Assembly: GCF_011089895.1 (NCBI RefSeq)
Contig: NZ_JAANAT010000001.1
Coordinates: 1,674,001 to 1,738,000 of the forward strand
Length of the DNA: 64,000 nt
Source: Mucilaginibacter inviolabilis
Lineage (GTDB): Bacteria > Bacteroidota > Bacteroidia > Sphingobacteriales > Sphingobacteriaceae
Reading direction: 5' to 3'
The position numbers and the translations under genes were made by a program. The notes under the pieces are model-generated. The model searched no databases. It was not told where the DNA came from and saw only the letters and a list, made by a program, of their open reading frames with translations. Below are positions 18,816 to 27,868 of the stretch, one piece after another (the stretch's first letter is position 1; each line of letters starts with the position of its first letter).

Positions 18816-20021
18816 TTACTCATTGAAAAGTTTCGCCAGAAATAAACTAAAATCAACATCGTCCTCCATATATTTTTGAAAATCGTGATCCTGCAAGCCT
18901 AAGGCAATATTGGGTGTTGTGAATTGTACCGGATAGATCATTTGCTGGACTTGCGCTAAAGAATAACCGCAACCCCGCAGTGCTAATGAGACATTGCGTA
19001 ACTCATTTTCGTGATCACACCCGAGCGTGGTGGCGCCAAAACTTGTCGAAAAAAATGCTTTCGAAGTTGCATAGTCTTTCGGATTATAGCCGATGGCGAT
19101 ACCGACAATATTATTAGCAACTGTGGTAATATCAGGCGAACGGTGATTGAAATCCACAAATGTAAGGCCACCGGGAATTGCAGGTACGATCATTCCCAAT
19201 TTAATCGGCACGTCCACGGGGGCAGGAATACTGGAAGCAATGCTATCTACATCATGGGTGTTGCCGTCAGCCAGCCATTTGGAGCTGGTGTTGAATAGGG
19301 CGCCGGTGGCCACACTTGCGCCAAGGCTATGCGTAACTATGGTAAACGGCAAACGGTCATCAAGGTGCCGCATCAAATCCCTCAAAGCGAGTGAAACCCA
19401 ACGGGTATTGTTTTGGGCATGCTTCCATATGGCCAATAGATCGGTGCCGCTAACCGAGGTCAGGCCGTCCCAGTAAACTTCAATATAAAGCGGCTTTATC
19501 TTAGTGTCGTAACCCTTTTGAGAAACCGAGTGTTCAAAAAAAACATAACGCGAAACGGGATCGGTTACATTAAAGCCATGAACTAGAAAAATAATATTTT
19601 TAGCTTGTAGGTTTTCCACGAGCCGGTGCACCTGACGACTGATCTGCCTCAGTTCCTGCTCTTCCACTTTTTTATAATCCCGATCAAAATTTCCAGTCTG
19701 CGAAACTTGATAATAGTTAAGAAGCGCGTTCTGCGCAGTTTGATTAGCATGAAAATAAGCATACAAGTTAGCGCTGCTTATAGTTGATGCGTTTACATTG
19801 TGCTCACGGGCTGGAAAAAGAAATAATTGTTTATCTATAGGTATAGCGTTTACCGGATAAAAGTAGCCGAACTTGTCGAGATATACCCGCACTACCCGAT
19901 TCGAATCAGCTTCGTACCTGGACTGTAGATCACGCCAAAAAACCTGGCGATTAGCTGGCTGGGCCATGACAGCGGCAATACTAAAAAAAAAGAAAACGCC
20001 GAAAACGACAATTACTTTCAT
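18816..20021 (-). CDS. Secreted alpha/beta-hydrolase
   Basis: The 401-residue protein has a signal peptide (ending SIAAVMAQ) and an alpha/beta-hydrolase core (about 140-340). NIIFLVHGFNVT supplies the oxyanion-hole HGF (148-150), and TIVTHSLGASVATG holds the nucleophile Ser232 in the HSLG elbow. The pattern resembles DUF900-type lipase/esterase-like hydrolases. It is the first gene of the four-gene minus-strand unit with two proteases and a barrel-ended protein. The closely spaced genes and the export signal on all four products suggest joint work at the cell surface. Whether the substrate is lipid, ester or peptide cannot be told. Confidence 0.85.
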   Translation of the reverse strand: MKVIVVFGVFFFFSIAAVMAQPANRQVFWRDLQSRYEADSNRVVRVYLDKFGYFYPVNAIPIDKQLFLFPAREHNVNASTISSANLYAYFHANQTAQNALLNYYQVSQTGNFDRDYKKVEEQELRQISRQVHRLVENLQAKNIIFLVHGFNVTDPVSRYVFFEHSVSQKGYDTKIKPLYIEVYWDGLTSVSGTDLLAIWKHAQNNTRWVSLALRDLMRHLDDRLPFTIVTHSLGASVATGALFNTSSKWLADGNTHDVDSIASSIPAPVDVPIKLGMIVPAIPGGLTFVDFNHRSPDITTVANNIVGIAIGYNPKDYATSKAFFSTSFGATTLGCDHENELRNVSLALRGCGYSLAQVQQMIYPVQFTTPNIALGLQDHDFQKYMEDDVDFSLFLAKLFNE

Positions 20022-20222
20022 GATAAGGTTAAGTTACTGATAACAAGATCATAAAGTTATATAAAACGTCGCTATTAACGAAACTTGTATCCAAAATAAA
20101 TTGTGCATATTTTCATGAGCACTTGCTGATTATCTCACTCCCTGCGGAGTTACTAAACACACGGATAAAATTCACATGAAAGCTTCAAACATCAGGTATG
20201 GTGATCGGGACGAACTTAATTA

Positions 20223-20256
20223 GCTTGAATAATTTCCCCTGAAGAAAATAGAACTG
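20223..20256 (+). repeat. 34-bp direct repeat, copy A (partner 20695-20728)
   Basis: The segment is identical to 20695-20728 at 32 of 34 positions. In both copies one minus-strand frame encodes the peptide LFSSGEIIQAN, suggesting that the repeat is the tail of a duplicated, now broken gene. Confidence 0.7.
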
Positions 20257-20267
20257 GACTTGATAAC

Positions 20268-20414
20268 TCAACTTGCAAAGTGGTTTACCTGATCGTTCGA
20301 ATTAACTGTTCCTGGGGCGTTAACGGAAACCGTATCAAGCCCAACTGAGGCGATATGATTTATGGAATTATCCAATACATTAATTGTAAAGCGTAAAATC
20401 CCTGTCAACTTGGG
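20268..20414 (-). pseudogene. Short open frame without an ATG, likely gene remnant
   Basis: Forty-eight codons are open on the minus strand, ending LDTVSVNAPGTVNSNDQV plus a short tail and TGA at 20268. The composition looks protein-like, but there is no ATG; a TTG at 20408 is the only candidate start. It lies seven bases downstream of the stop of the 20422 gene and is followed by the 34-bp repeat. No family is recognised. The rest of 20022-20421 holds no supported gene apart from the upstream region of the hydrolase operon. Confidence 0.35.
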
Positions 20415-20421
20415 CTAATCA

Positions 20422-20661
20422 TTATAAATAAATATGCCTGAAAATAAGTATAATTATCAATAAAAAGACTCCACTTGAATAATCCACAACGCCTTTATAT
20501 TTCAGACTTGTTAGTCCGCGTATAATAGAAAAGGCTGGAGAAAATAATAGCAAAGCGTATGTAAATAAAGGATGAATTGTTGTATTAATTATTGGTCTTG
20601 CCAAAAAGTAACCTATAATTATTACTAACAAAACATATATGTAATAAATTAAATTTTTCAT
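20422..20661 (-). CDS. Small hydrophobic membrane protein, hypothetical
   Basis: The 79-residue product is almost entirely hydrophobic with about three membrane segments (IYVLLVIIIGYFLA, FTYALLLFSPAFSII and GVFLLIIILIF) and short polar turns. The ATG overlaps the TGA of an upstream open fragment (20658-20732) as ATGA, which is typical of adjacent genes in an operon. Both neighbours appear broken, so this may be a survivor of a decayed unit or an immunity-like membrane protein of a lost toxin gene; the latter is speculation. No family is recognised. Confidence 0.5.
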   Translation of the reverse strand: MKNLIYYIYVLLVIIIGYFLARPIINTTIHPLFTYALLLFSPAFSIIRGLTSLKYKGVVDYSSGVFLLIIILIFRHIYL

Positions 20662-20874
20662 TGATTGGAGTTTAATGTATTGAGTAATTTATTTGCTTGA
20701 ATAATTTCCCCTGAGGAAAATAGAATTGCACATTATAACTGGTATATATGCACCCGCTGTTTCGGCAACCCATCGATTAGCCTTTAATATAGCCAGACTG
20801 GCACCAATACCTGTTATAGGTACCATCATCACCCATCTTTCTAATTTCATCAGCGTAAGAAGGTAAATTAGCAC
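20658..20874 (-). pseudogene. Broken gene upstream of the 20422 membrane protein
   Basis: Several frames each look protein-like for part of this stretch. One (20689-20874) gives a hydrophobic peptide with GIGASLAILKANRWVAETAG; another (20658-20732) gives CAILFSSGEIIQANKLL and ends in a TGA that overlaps the next ATG. No single frame covers both, and an upstream stop lies right at the junction. The simplest reading is one gene with at least one frameshift. It contains the second copy of the 34-bp repeat (20695-20728). I cannot name the family. Confidence 0.4.
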
Positions 20875-21382
20875 TTACCTCATCACTGTTATTTAATTTT
20901 AATGCTAATTAAAAGAAGACTTTTAAACTTCTTCAATATGTTTCTATATTTGAAATAACAACTAGAGTCATTTTGCTATTGCGTTATTCGTAGAGTAAAG
21001 GATACTTGAAAATGTAAGTTACTGGTGATTAACATATAATGACCAAGGGTTCACGGAGACAACACTCCGCAACAAATGGTAAAATTTAAAAAGCGCTATT
21101 CATAGCGTTCAAGTTCAAAAAGCACCAAAAACGGCCTCAGTAAAGCGGAAATGCAATAGGTTCAAAACCCTAGCTCTACGCTGAAAATATCGGGTAGTGT
21201 ATTAAGTCAGATTATTATTAAATTAACATGATATTAATAAAAAAAATACTACTTTAAAATATAAAAACCTAAGTATTTGCTCCAATTCCAAGCGACTTAA
21301 TAGAAGGATACATCACCATCATAAGTTCACAAAGTGAAAATGATTCACAATTTTAAGTGTGGAAAATTAAATTACCCATCTG
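20875..21382. other. Gene-free stretch with short hairpins
   Basis: No coding region is supported. It holds the second copy of the 53-bp repeat (20971-21023) and two small hairpin-like stretches near 21060 and 21100. A tRNA-like GGTTCAAAACC sequence near 21168 has no tRNA around it. The right end is the 3' flank of the ABC permease gene at 21383. Confidence 0.5.
20971..21023 (+). repeat. Short dispersed repeat, copy B (partner 12225-12277)
   Basis: The segment matches the 12225 copy with about nine transition-type differences in 53 bp. It shares the segments TTTTGCTATTGC and CGTAGAGTAAA. See copy A. Confidence 0.6.
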
Positions 21383-24300
21383 CTAAAGTTGTTTAGAATT
21401 ATCCATCGGAACCCGGTCGATTAATTTATTATAAGGATCAATACCTACCTTTTCGGGTTTACCATTTACAATAACAGCGATGGTATGTTCCCCTGCTTTA
21501 AGTTTGTGCTTTTGAAAATAAAGCGGGTTTACTTGTTTGTATCCAGCTTTATTGTAAGAATCGCCTGCAAAAACAGCTATGTCGATATAATCATCCATAG
21601 CTGCAGGTATATCATTTGCTCTACTATCGATATAAATTTTACCAGTGCTCACCTTAAAAGTCACCTTATATTTGTTATTCCCTATCGGTACTGCTTTCGC
21701 GCTGAGAACCCGGTTATTGTAAAAAGTGATCTTCTCCCAGGTATCTGTCAGGTAATATTGGAGCGAATCCGGTGTGTGTTTTTTCAGATAGCGATACAGG
21801 TCATTACTACCAGAGTATGGTAGCTGCGTTTTAAAGGCATAGGCGTCCTTGAATTCGCGCAGGGCGGCATTTATATTGTGTTCGCCTATCAAATCTCTTA
21901 ACCCATATAAAATTGCACCTGCCTTGTTCCCCCATTCGTACCATTCATTGGCTTTTAAAACCGGATGCTCGGGTTCGTTTCCGCGACTGTGAAGAAACAG
22001 GTATGGCCACATCTCATCCAATAATAATTGATGAATGTTGTTTTTTCCATATTTTTTTTCGGCCATTACATAGGCATCATATTTTGCAAGCCCCTCCGGA
22101 ATTACTAATGAACCAATTGTATTGTTGGGAGCCACCTGGTAACGCCACCATTGCTGAGCTAACTGTTGTGAAGCCGTATAATAGCAATAATCAAATAGGC
22201 CTGGTTTGCGAAAATCGGCGTTCCATCCATTATTTTCTGAGTAGGAATCCATTGTCGACAATGATGTCGACCGGGGCCCATATACACCGGTTTCCACGAT
22301 CCGCATATCATGAAAAGGAAAGTTGCCATAGGTATCTGAAAAATAGCTTATACCCTCTCTAATGGCATCTTTATACCTGTTAACGTTTGCAGTGTGCAGC
22401 GGGTTGTAATACACACTTGCATTAACCTTATGACCGCCACCCAGTTTAATTACATCATTTAAAACAGCGTACTTCGCACTCAGGATGCCAAAAGGTGGAT
22501 ACATGCCGGGCTTACTTTGCACGTAATGGAAATAATTACGCCCATTTTGCGTCCATTGTTTTTGAAGATCGCCGGGTGCTACTACTGTTTGTCCCTTCGT
22601 TGTACTTACTGTGATATCCGTTTTTTGAATGCCTGCTCCTTCACCAATTTTTAATGCATTGGCACCACGGGGATCGTTTTGTTCAAATACTTCTACTTTC
22701 TTAGGTGGTAGCCCATATTGTTTACGCTCATATGGGCTACCCAATTCATCATCGTCATCATAACCCATCCCTGGTAAACCGCCTTTAAAGAAGGTACCGT
22801 TACGCAAAATATCTGCACTGTAAAGGTCATTGCTGAACCCATTGTAATAAACAGACGAATTCATTTCCACTATAATAGAATCACCAGGGGCCAGTGCCTG
22901 GCGGAATTTATACAGCCTGAAATCTGCGGTATCCAGCTTAGGTCGGAACCAGTTGAATTTTCCTTGCGCATAAATTAAAGGAGTAGTAAAGGGAACAGGT
23001 TCCCCATTGATCTTTAAATCATAGGTGGTTACCTCATCCCCGTCTATAAGCAGTTGGCTGATGGTTTCCTTGGTCTTATTTACAACTACGAAATATCCAT
23101 GTGTTGTAGCTTGCTGCTTTTCCGGAAACAAATCGATATTTAGCTTTACTGAAGTTATTGTAGGTAAAGGCAGGTTTTGGTAACGTTTTAACGTTTTCTC
23201 ATACAACACAGCACGCTCCTCATTTTCTGATTTGGTGAGATAACTGTTAAGATAACTCACATTGTAATAAATAAACGACGACAAGGACAGGAAAGCAATT
23301 AACAAAAAAGCTGTCATCAATCTCGTTTTAAGATCAAACCGGCCAGAGACCAATTGCAACCTTTCTCTAAATGTAGACGATACACCGCGGTAATAAAACA
23401 AGGCGGCTATAATAACGAGTAACCCGGCAGCCGACAGCCAATAGATATTAAACCAGGCTACAGGAGCTGCCATGTGACCGATACCATCCATATCCGAGAT
23501 CCGATAACCAGGTGTATAGGAATACAATAGGATGTTATAATTAAAAATAGAGGTGACATGTAAAAAGTATAAAGCAACCCAAATGGTTATACCTATCCCG
23601 TGCGCCGCAAATTTATTATTCACCACTACATGAACCACGTATGAAAACACAACCATTTCCAGGAACCTGGGTAAAATAAGGCCGAATACTGATACCAGAT
23701 AGGCAGGAAAGTTAAATTGTGTAAATCCTTTGATTAGCTGTATAAACACACCCAATATCAGAGGCACAAGTGATAAGCCCAGGCCCAAAATCAATAAACT
23801 TATCAGCCTCGATCCGTTCAACACCCAATTTGGTGCAGGCAATGAATCGTTAATAAACGAATAACGGGTTATCCTGTCGCGGTGTACGGTTTCGCCGGTG
23901 TAAAAAATGATAATAAAGAAAATAAAGAATAGGAACACTTCATTAAAAATATCCAGCAGTTCAACTGTTCTCGGGAAATCAGAAATGCTGTAAAAACTAT
24001 TCCCCATAAAAAACACGAATCCCAGGAATGTAAGTCCGCAAATAATAATGATCCAGAAATAATTGTCGCGAATAATATTAAGCAACTCCGTTTTGGTAAG
24101 ACTGACGAGTGTTTTCCAATTATAACTTCCCGAAAAACGGGTAGTTACCTGAGGTCTTACGGCGCTTCTGTTTACTACACCATCTTTAACTAAATTCTTA
24201 TCGTGCTTTCCACTAAAAAAATCTTCGAAATTAAAACGGACATAGGTATATACTAACACGATCAGTCCCAAGCCTGGCCACAGGATGCGGTTGAGTAATA

Positions 24301-25018
24301 ACAGGCCGCCAAACTCAATCATATGAGTATTTTGAATGGCCGCGGTAGCAGATTGCTTTTGCTCCCGTATACCATTAAAAGCAAAAGGGTCAGTCAGATT
24401 TATTACAAACTGGTTATTGGTACGTATCAAAAAGAATGATGCTATCAGGTATCCTAAAAACAAAATGATGCCGCCACTATAGATCACTTTGATATTACGG
24501 GTTATAGCAACCAGACCGTAAAACAAAGATGAAGTAAAGAAAAGATTGGGTACCGCGATCAATAAAAATGGCTGCCAGTAATACATGAAGTTATTTGGCC
24601 CATAATTGCTGGCATCTTTCCAGTGCATTATTGGGCCAAGCTTTGTACCCAAAAACACACCCGCCATAACCGCGCTGCCGATGAGCAGCACAAACATCAG
24701 TGAGCTAAAGTACCGGCCCCAAAAGTACCCGGCCTTGGTAATGGGATAGGTAAGGTAATAATCTTTGGTGTTGTGCTCAATATCTTTATATAAGGGCATG
24801 CCCATAATGCCCGATGTAACCAGCATCATAAACAGGCTTATCCATCCCATCGCAAATGCAATAAGCATAGGGCTATTAATATGTTCTTTTTCGCCAACGG
24901 GCAGCGAACCCGTTGCAAAAGAGAGCGTTATAAAGACAAGAGTGGCGGTAAAATAAACATACACCAAGGGCCTTCTGAGGCGATTTTGCACCTCAAAAGC
25001 AAATATTTTCCAAAACAT
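21383..25018 (-). CDS. ABC-2 type permease fused to an M1 aminopeptidase-like domain (zinc motif lost)
   Basis: The 1211-residue protein has about twelve membrane segments in its first half (two ABC-2-type permease modules, about 1-590), followed by a soluble M1 peptidase-like region (about 600-1200). Such permease/M1 fusions are known in Bacteroidota. In active M1 enzymes the zinc site reads HExxH followed by a distant Glu. Here the aligned stretch is QQLAQQWW (951-958), so both zinc-binding His and the catalytic Glu are Gln, while the distal IPEGLAKY keeps its Glu. The domain should be catalytically dead and may act in substrate binding. The gene lies 12 bp downstream of its ATPase gene in the GntR-controlled operon. 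Confidence 0.9.
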   Translation of the reverse strand: MFWKIFAFEVQNRLRRPLVYVYFTATLVFITLSFATGSLPVGEKEHINSPMLIAFAMGWISLFMMLVTSGIMGMPLYKDIEHNTKDYYLTYPITKAGYFWGRYFSSLMFVLLIGSAVMAGVFLGTKLGPIMHWKDASNYGPNNFMYYWQPFLLIAVPNLFFTSSLFYGLVAITRNIKVIYSGGIILFLGYLIASFFLIRTNNQFVINLTDPFAFNGIREQKQSATAAIQNTHMIEFGGLLLLNRILWPGLGLIVLVYTYVRFNFEDFFSGKHDKNLVKDGVVNRSAVRPQVTTRFSGSYNWKTLVSLTKTELLNIIRDNYFWIIIICGLTFLGFVFFMGNSFYSISDFPRTVELLDIFNEVFLFFIFFIIIFYTGETVHRDRITRYSFINDSLPAPNWVLNGSRLISLLILGLGLSLVPLILGVFIQLIKGFTQFNFPAYLVSVFGLILPRFLEMVVFSYVVHVVVNNKFAAHGIGITIWVALYFLHVTSIFNYNILLYSYTPGYRISDMDGIGHMAAPVAWFNIYWLSAAGLLVIIAALFYYRGVSSTFRERLQLVSGRFDLKTRLMTAFLLIAFLSLSSFIYYNVSYLNSYLTKSENEERAVLYEKTLKRYQNLPLPTITSVKLNIDLFPEKQQATTHGYFVVVNKTKETISQLLIDGDEVTTYDLKINGEPVPFTTPLIYAQGKFNWFRPKLDTADFRLYKFRQALAPGDSIIVEMNSSVYYNGFSNDLYSADILRNGTFFKGGLPGMGYDDDDELGSPYERKQYGLPPKKVEVFEQNDPRGANALKIGEGAGIQKTDITVSTTKGQTVVAPGDLQKQWTQNGRNYFHYVQSKPGMYPPFGILSAKYAVLNDVIKLGGGHKVNASVYYNPLHTANVNRYKDAIREGISYFSDTYGNFPFHDMRIVETGVYGPRSTSLSTMDSYSENNGWNADFRKPGLFDYCYYTASQQLAQQWWRYQVAPNNTIGSLVIPEGLAKYDAYVMAEKKYGKNNIHQLLLDEMWPYLFLHSRGNEPEHPVLKANEWYEWGNKAGAILYGLRDLIGEHNINAALREFKDAYAFKTQLPYSGSNDLYRYLKKHTPDSLQYYLTDTWEKITFYNNRVLSAKAVPIGNNKYKVTFKVSTGKIYIDSRANDIPAAMDDYIDIAVFAGDSYNKAGYKQVNPLYFQKHKLKAGEHTIAVIVNGKPEKVGIDPYNKLIDRVPMDNSKQL

Positions 25019-25030
25019 AATCGTAGGGTT

Positions 25031-25918
25031 TTAAATGGTATTTACATCTACACGGGTTGCAATATTGCTGAAATAAACGTCCTCCAGATTAGGTATTGCT
25101 GATACGAAGCCATTAGCCGGATCAGTTTCGGACACGATACGAATGTGTAATTTTCCCGTTTTTAACTGAGTGGAAATCACTGAAAAATCATCCTGGTAAA
25201 AACTCAGCTCGGTCTTGTCAATCGCCTTGCTAAAAACCCGGCCTTCCATCTCATTTACTGCTGTATCTGGTTCACCTGCATATAATACCTCGCCCTGACA
25301 AATGATAGCAAAGTTGGAGCATAGCGTACTCACATCCTCTACAATATGGGTTGACAGGATCACGATGGTATTTTCGCCCAATTGGCTCAGGAGATTGTAA
25401 AAGCGGTTCCGTTCGGCAGGGTCTAACCCGGCGGTTGGTTCATCCACGATGATCAGCTTGGGATTACCTATGAGCGCTTGTGCTATTCCGAAACGCTGTT
25501 TCATCCCGCCAGAGTAGGTGCCCAGGTTTTTCTTTTTATCTTTACTAAGATTTACATTATCCAGCAAGGCAGCAACCAATTCCTTTCGCTCAGCATAATT
25601 ACCAACTCCCTTTAGCTGGGCAATATGATCAAGCATACGCTCGGCAGATATTTTAGGATATACCCCAAATTCCTGAGGCAGATAACCCAGCAGCTGCCGT
25701 ACTTCTGTTTTGTTCCTGAGCACGTCCAGATCATCCAAAAAAATGCTGCCGGCATCAGCCTCCTGCAAAGTGGCTATAGTACGCATCAGAGACGATTTTC
25801 CCGCACCATTTGGGCCAAGTAATCCAAACATACCATTGTTTAGCGTAAGCGATACATCCTTTAGCGCATGCACACCATTGGAGTATGTTTTTGAAAGAGC
25901 GTTGATCTGTAATTTCAT
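25031..25918 (-). CDS. ABC transporter ATP-binding protein
   Basis: The 295-residue protein has a complete nucleotide-binding domain: Walker A GLLGPNGAGKSSL (about 33-45), Q-loop LGYLPQEFGVYP, signature YSGGMKQRFGIA, Walker B LIIVDEPTAGLD and an H-loop in ILSTHIVEDV. A C-terminal extension of about 80 residues follows, as in drug/lipid-type exporters. It should drive the permease/M1 fusion encoded 12 bp downstream. The operon is likely repressed by the GntR-type regulator encoded upstream. Confidence 0.95.
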   Translation of the reverse strand: MKLQINALSKTYSNGVHALKDVSLTLNNGMFGLLGPNGAGKSSLMRTIATLQEADAGSIFLDDLDVLRNKTEVRQLLGYLPQEFGVYPKISAERMLDHIAQLKGVGNYAERKELVAALLDNVNLSKDKKKNLGTYSGGMKQRFGIAQALIGNPKLIIVDEPTAGLDPAERNRFYNLLSQLGENTIVILSTHIVEDVSTLCSNFAIICQGEVLYAGEPDTAVNEMEGRVFSKAIDKTELSFYQDDFSVISTQLKTGKLHIRIVSETDPANGFVSAIPNLEDVYFSNIATRVDVNTI

Positions 25919-25941
25919 AATTGCTAAAGGAGTTAAATGAT

Positions 25942-26676
25942 TTATTTTTTCAATGATTTGATAGCCGCCCCATTCATGATGAGCAGGGCGCTATCTGCCA
26001 ATCTGTAATTTAAACCGGGGATATTGGCTTGATATAAAACGAGTTTACCTTTATTGCGGACATCGAGGTTAGCCTGTTGAATGACATTACTTTTCAATAC
26101 AGTTAATTTTGATCCGCTAAGTTCATTGATACTTGTTATAGCACTTAAATGTATCAGGCTATTGTTTGCTAATAAAACCTGGCTTCCCCATTCCTGGCTA
26201 ACTGATAGGCTATCCTGTTTAAATCCATCTATCAATATTTGATGATATGCCCAGCCTTCTCCTGCCAGTGTATCAATAAGGTTCTGTTTATTTAGGGTAG
26301 AAACAGCACTTGCATGCACAGATACCAGCCTAGGGCATGATATCACTACCATATAAGTCTCTCCTGTATTAAATCGGGTATATTTCCAGTTTAAATCAAC
26401 CTGGAGTGTATTATTTATCTGTTTAAAAGTTAAATTATCTTTTATTACATTGTTAACCATAACCTTAAATGGTCCCTGAACCAGTTTCACATTAATTATG
26501 TTGGAAGGGTTTATGGTAACGCTGTTAAAGTTTTTATAGGGCAAACTGCTGAAGTTTATATATGTTTTTTTATAATTCCCGGTGAGGAACTCTTTCTTCA
26601 TAGCAATAGCATAGCCTATGGTTGATACAATAATTACAAGGAAAGCAGTGGCTACTATTTTATTACTCGTTTTCAT
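25942..26676 (-). CDS. Membrane-anchored adhesin-like protein (DUF2807-type)
   Basis: The start is placed at ATG 26676, giving MKTSNKIVATAF, an N-terminal membrane anchor and 244 residues. A longer frame to 26751 would lie deep inside the GntR gene. The start overlaps the end of the GntR gene by 14 bases. After the anchor comes a beta-rich region (KNFNSVTINPSNIINVKLVQG and further repeats such as LSAITSINELSGSKLTVLKS), resembling the right-handed, stacked-strand DUF2807 'head GIN' domains that often accompany YtrA-ABC operons. Function is unknown; probably periplasmic. Confidence 0.75.
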   Translation of the reverse strand: MKTSNKIVATAFLVIIVSTIGYAIAMKKEFLTGNYKKTYINFSSLPYKNFNSVTINPSNIINVKLVQGPFKVMVNNVIKDNLTFKQINNTLQVDLNWKYTRFNTGETYMVVISCPRLVSVHASAVSTLNKQNLIDTLAGEGWAYHQILIDGFKQDSLSVSQEWGSQVLLANNSLIHLSAITSINELSGSKLTVLKSNVIQQANLDVRNKGKLVLYQANIPGLNYRLADSALLIMNGAAIKSLKK

Positions 26677-27064
26677 TGGTAGTATTTGTTTGGGGTTTGC
26701 TATTATCTTTTTTAAACTGTTGGTAGAGGTATTGCAAATCGCCCAACTCAATATCCAGCAGGTAAATATTTCTAAAAAACTCGGGCAACTCCTGCTGCAT
26801 GAAACGCTCTTTACGGATAGCCTTTATTTTAGCAGCACCATCAGGTGCCACAAAAAGCCCCATTCCCCGTTTGTTGATAATTACTTCCTGGTTTTGCAAA
26901 AGCTCATAAGCCCGGTTAACTGTATTGGGATTTACCTCCAATTCAATGGCCAGGTCGCGTATAGAAGTTATTTTTTCGCCCGCGGGCCATTTGCCTATTA
27001 ATATATTTTCGCTTACCGCCCCGGCAATTTGCAGGTATATGGGTTCGTTTTCTTTAAAATCCAT
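26663..27064 (-). CDS. GntR-family transcriptional regulator, YtrA subfamily
   Basis: The 133-residue protein has the short YtrA layout: an N-terminal winged helix (IYLQIAGAVSENILIGKWPAGEKITSIRDLAIELEVNPNTVNRAYELL split over residues 9-57) and a small C-terminal helical region of about 60 residues, too short for a FadR or UbiC ligand domain. YtrA regulators repress linked ABC transporter operons. A perfect palindrome at 28715-28734, upstream of the first gene of this operon, is the likely operator. The gene lies between the two ABC modules, 11 bp after the permease gene. Confidence 0.93.
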   Translation of the reverse strand: MDFKENEPIYLQIAGAVSENILIGKWPAGEKITSIRDLAIELEVNPNTVNRAYELLQNQEVIINKRGMGLFVAPDGAAKIKAIRKERFMQQELPEFFRNIYLLDIELGDLQYLYQQFKKDNSKPQTNTTNENE

Positions 27065-27075
27065 GTGCTAAGTAA

Positions 27076-27864
27076 TTAAGCCTGCTTTTCTTTTAACCGG
27101 TAATAAGCTGCAATCCAAAATAAGACTGCTACTACTAAATACAAAGCCAATGAATAAATTTCCTTGTTGCCTTGCGGGTTTATAATAACGATATGCCCAT
27201 TCTCCCAGAAAGCGACATTAGTTAGCAGAAGCGCGGGTCTGGTGTCTTTATGCAGCATTAAATCCATTAAAAATTTATTCCCATACATTGAAACAGCCAG
27301 CACAATAAAAAACAAAAACGCTGTTTTTATAAAGTGAAGCTTTTCAAAAAATATAGCGCCGTAAAATGTCAAGGAATGCATAAATGCATATAAGATCAAC
27401 ACAAGACATAGTAAGGGAAATTGCAGACCTCCAGGCTTTTGCATCAGATCAAACAATTCCGACTGCTGCTGTGAATGCTTAATGCTTAATAAAAACAGCA
27501 TTATCAGGTAAAAACTAGCAGTAATTACTAAAAACACAATTATAAAGGAATACAACCAGGCCACCAGATATTTCTCAAAATGACTGGCCGGCAAAGAAAG
27601 CGTAGCTATTGCTTTTTTATTGTTCCCATATTCGGCAAATATGGTACTGGTAAATATAGTGCCGCCCAGCAAAAGCATCCAAATGTAAAGTAACATCTGA
27701 AACATAGGATCAAGCGATGTGTTAATAAGATAGATAAGAAAGGTCCCTCCCATTACCATAACACCGATCAACACTGTTGCCGACATCAGGTAGCTTTTAT
27801 AATGTTCCTGACTATGCTTTATAAACAGCCTGCTAAACCTATCAGCATTAAAGAAGTTCGACAT
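27076..27864 (-). CDS. ABC transporter permease subunit
   Basis: The 262-residue protein has six predicted membrane segments (for example VLIGVMVMGGTFLIYLI and FIIVFLVITASFYLIMLFLL) and a short polar N-terminus, as in ABC-2-type permeases of YtrA-linked systems. It lies four bases downstream of its ATPase gene and just upstream of the GntR gene. The transported molecule is not evident; homologous systems respond to cell-envelope stress or antibiotics. Confidence 0.85.
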   Translation of the reverse strand: MSNFFNADRFSRLFIKHSQEHYKSYLMSATVLIGVMVMGGTFLIYLINTSLDPMFQMLLYIWMLLLGGTIFTSTIFAEYGNNKKAIATLSLPASHFEKYLVAWLYSFIIVFLVITASFYLIMLFLLSIKHSQQQSELFDLMQKPGGLQFPLLCLVLILYAFMHSLTFYGAIFFEKLHFIKTAFLFFIVLAVSMYGNKFLMDLMLHKDTRPALLLTNVAFWENGHIVIINPQGNKEIYSLALYLVVAVLFWIAAYYRLKEKQA

Positions 27865-27868
27865 ATAA

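Noticed and set aside
21160..21195. tRNA-like GGTTCAAAACC sequence as a possible tRNA end or attachment site
   Set aside because: No acceptor stem, anticodon arm or integrase gene is found around it; chance resemblance is likely.
26677..26751. Longer N-terminus for the DUF2807-type protein
   Set aside because: It would lie inside the GntR gene and push the membrane anchor inward; ATG 26676 gives a normal start.
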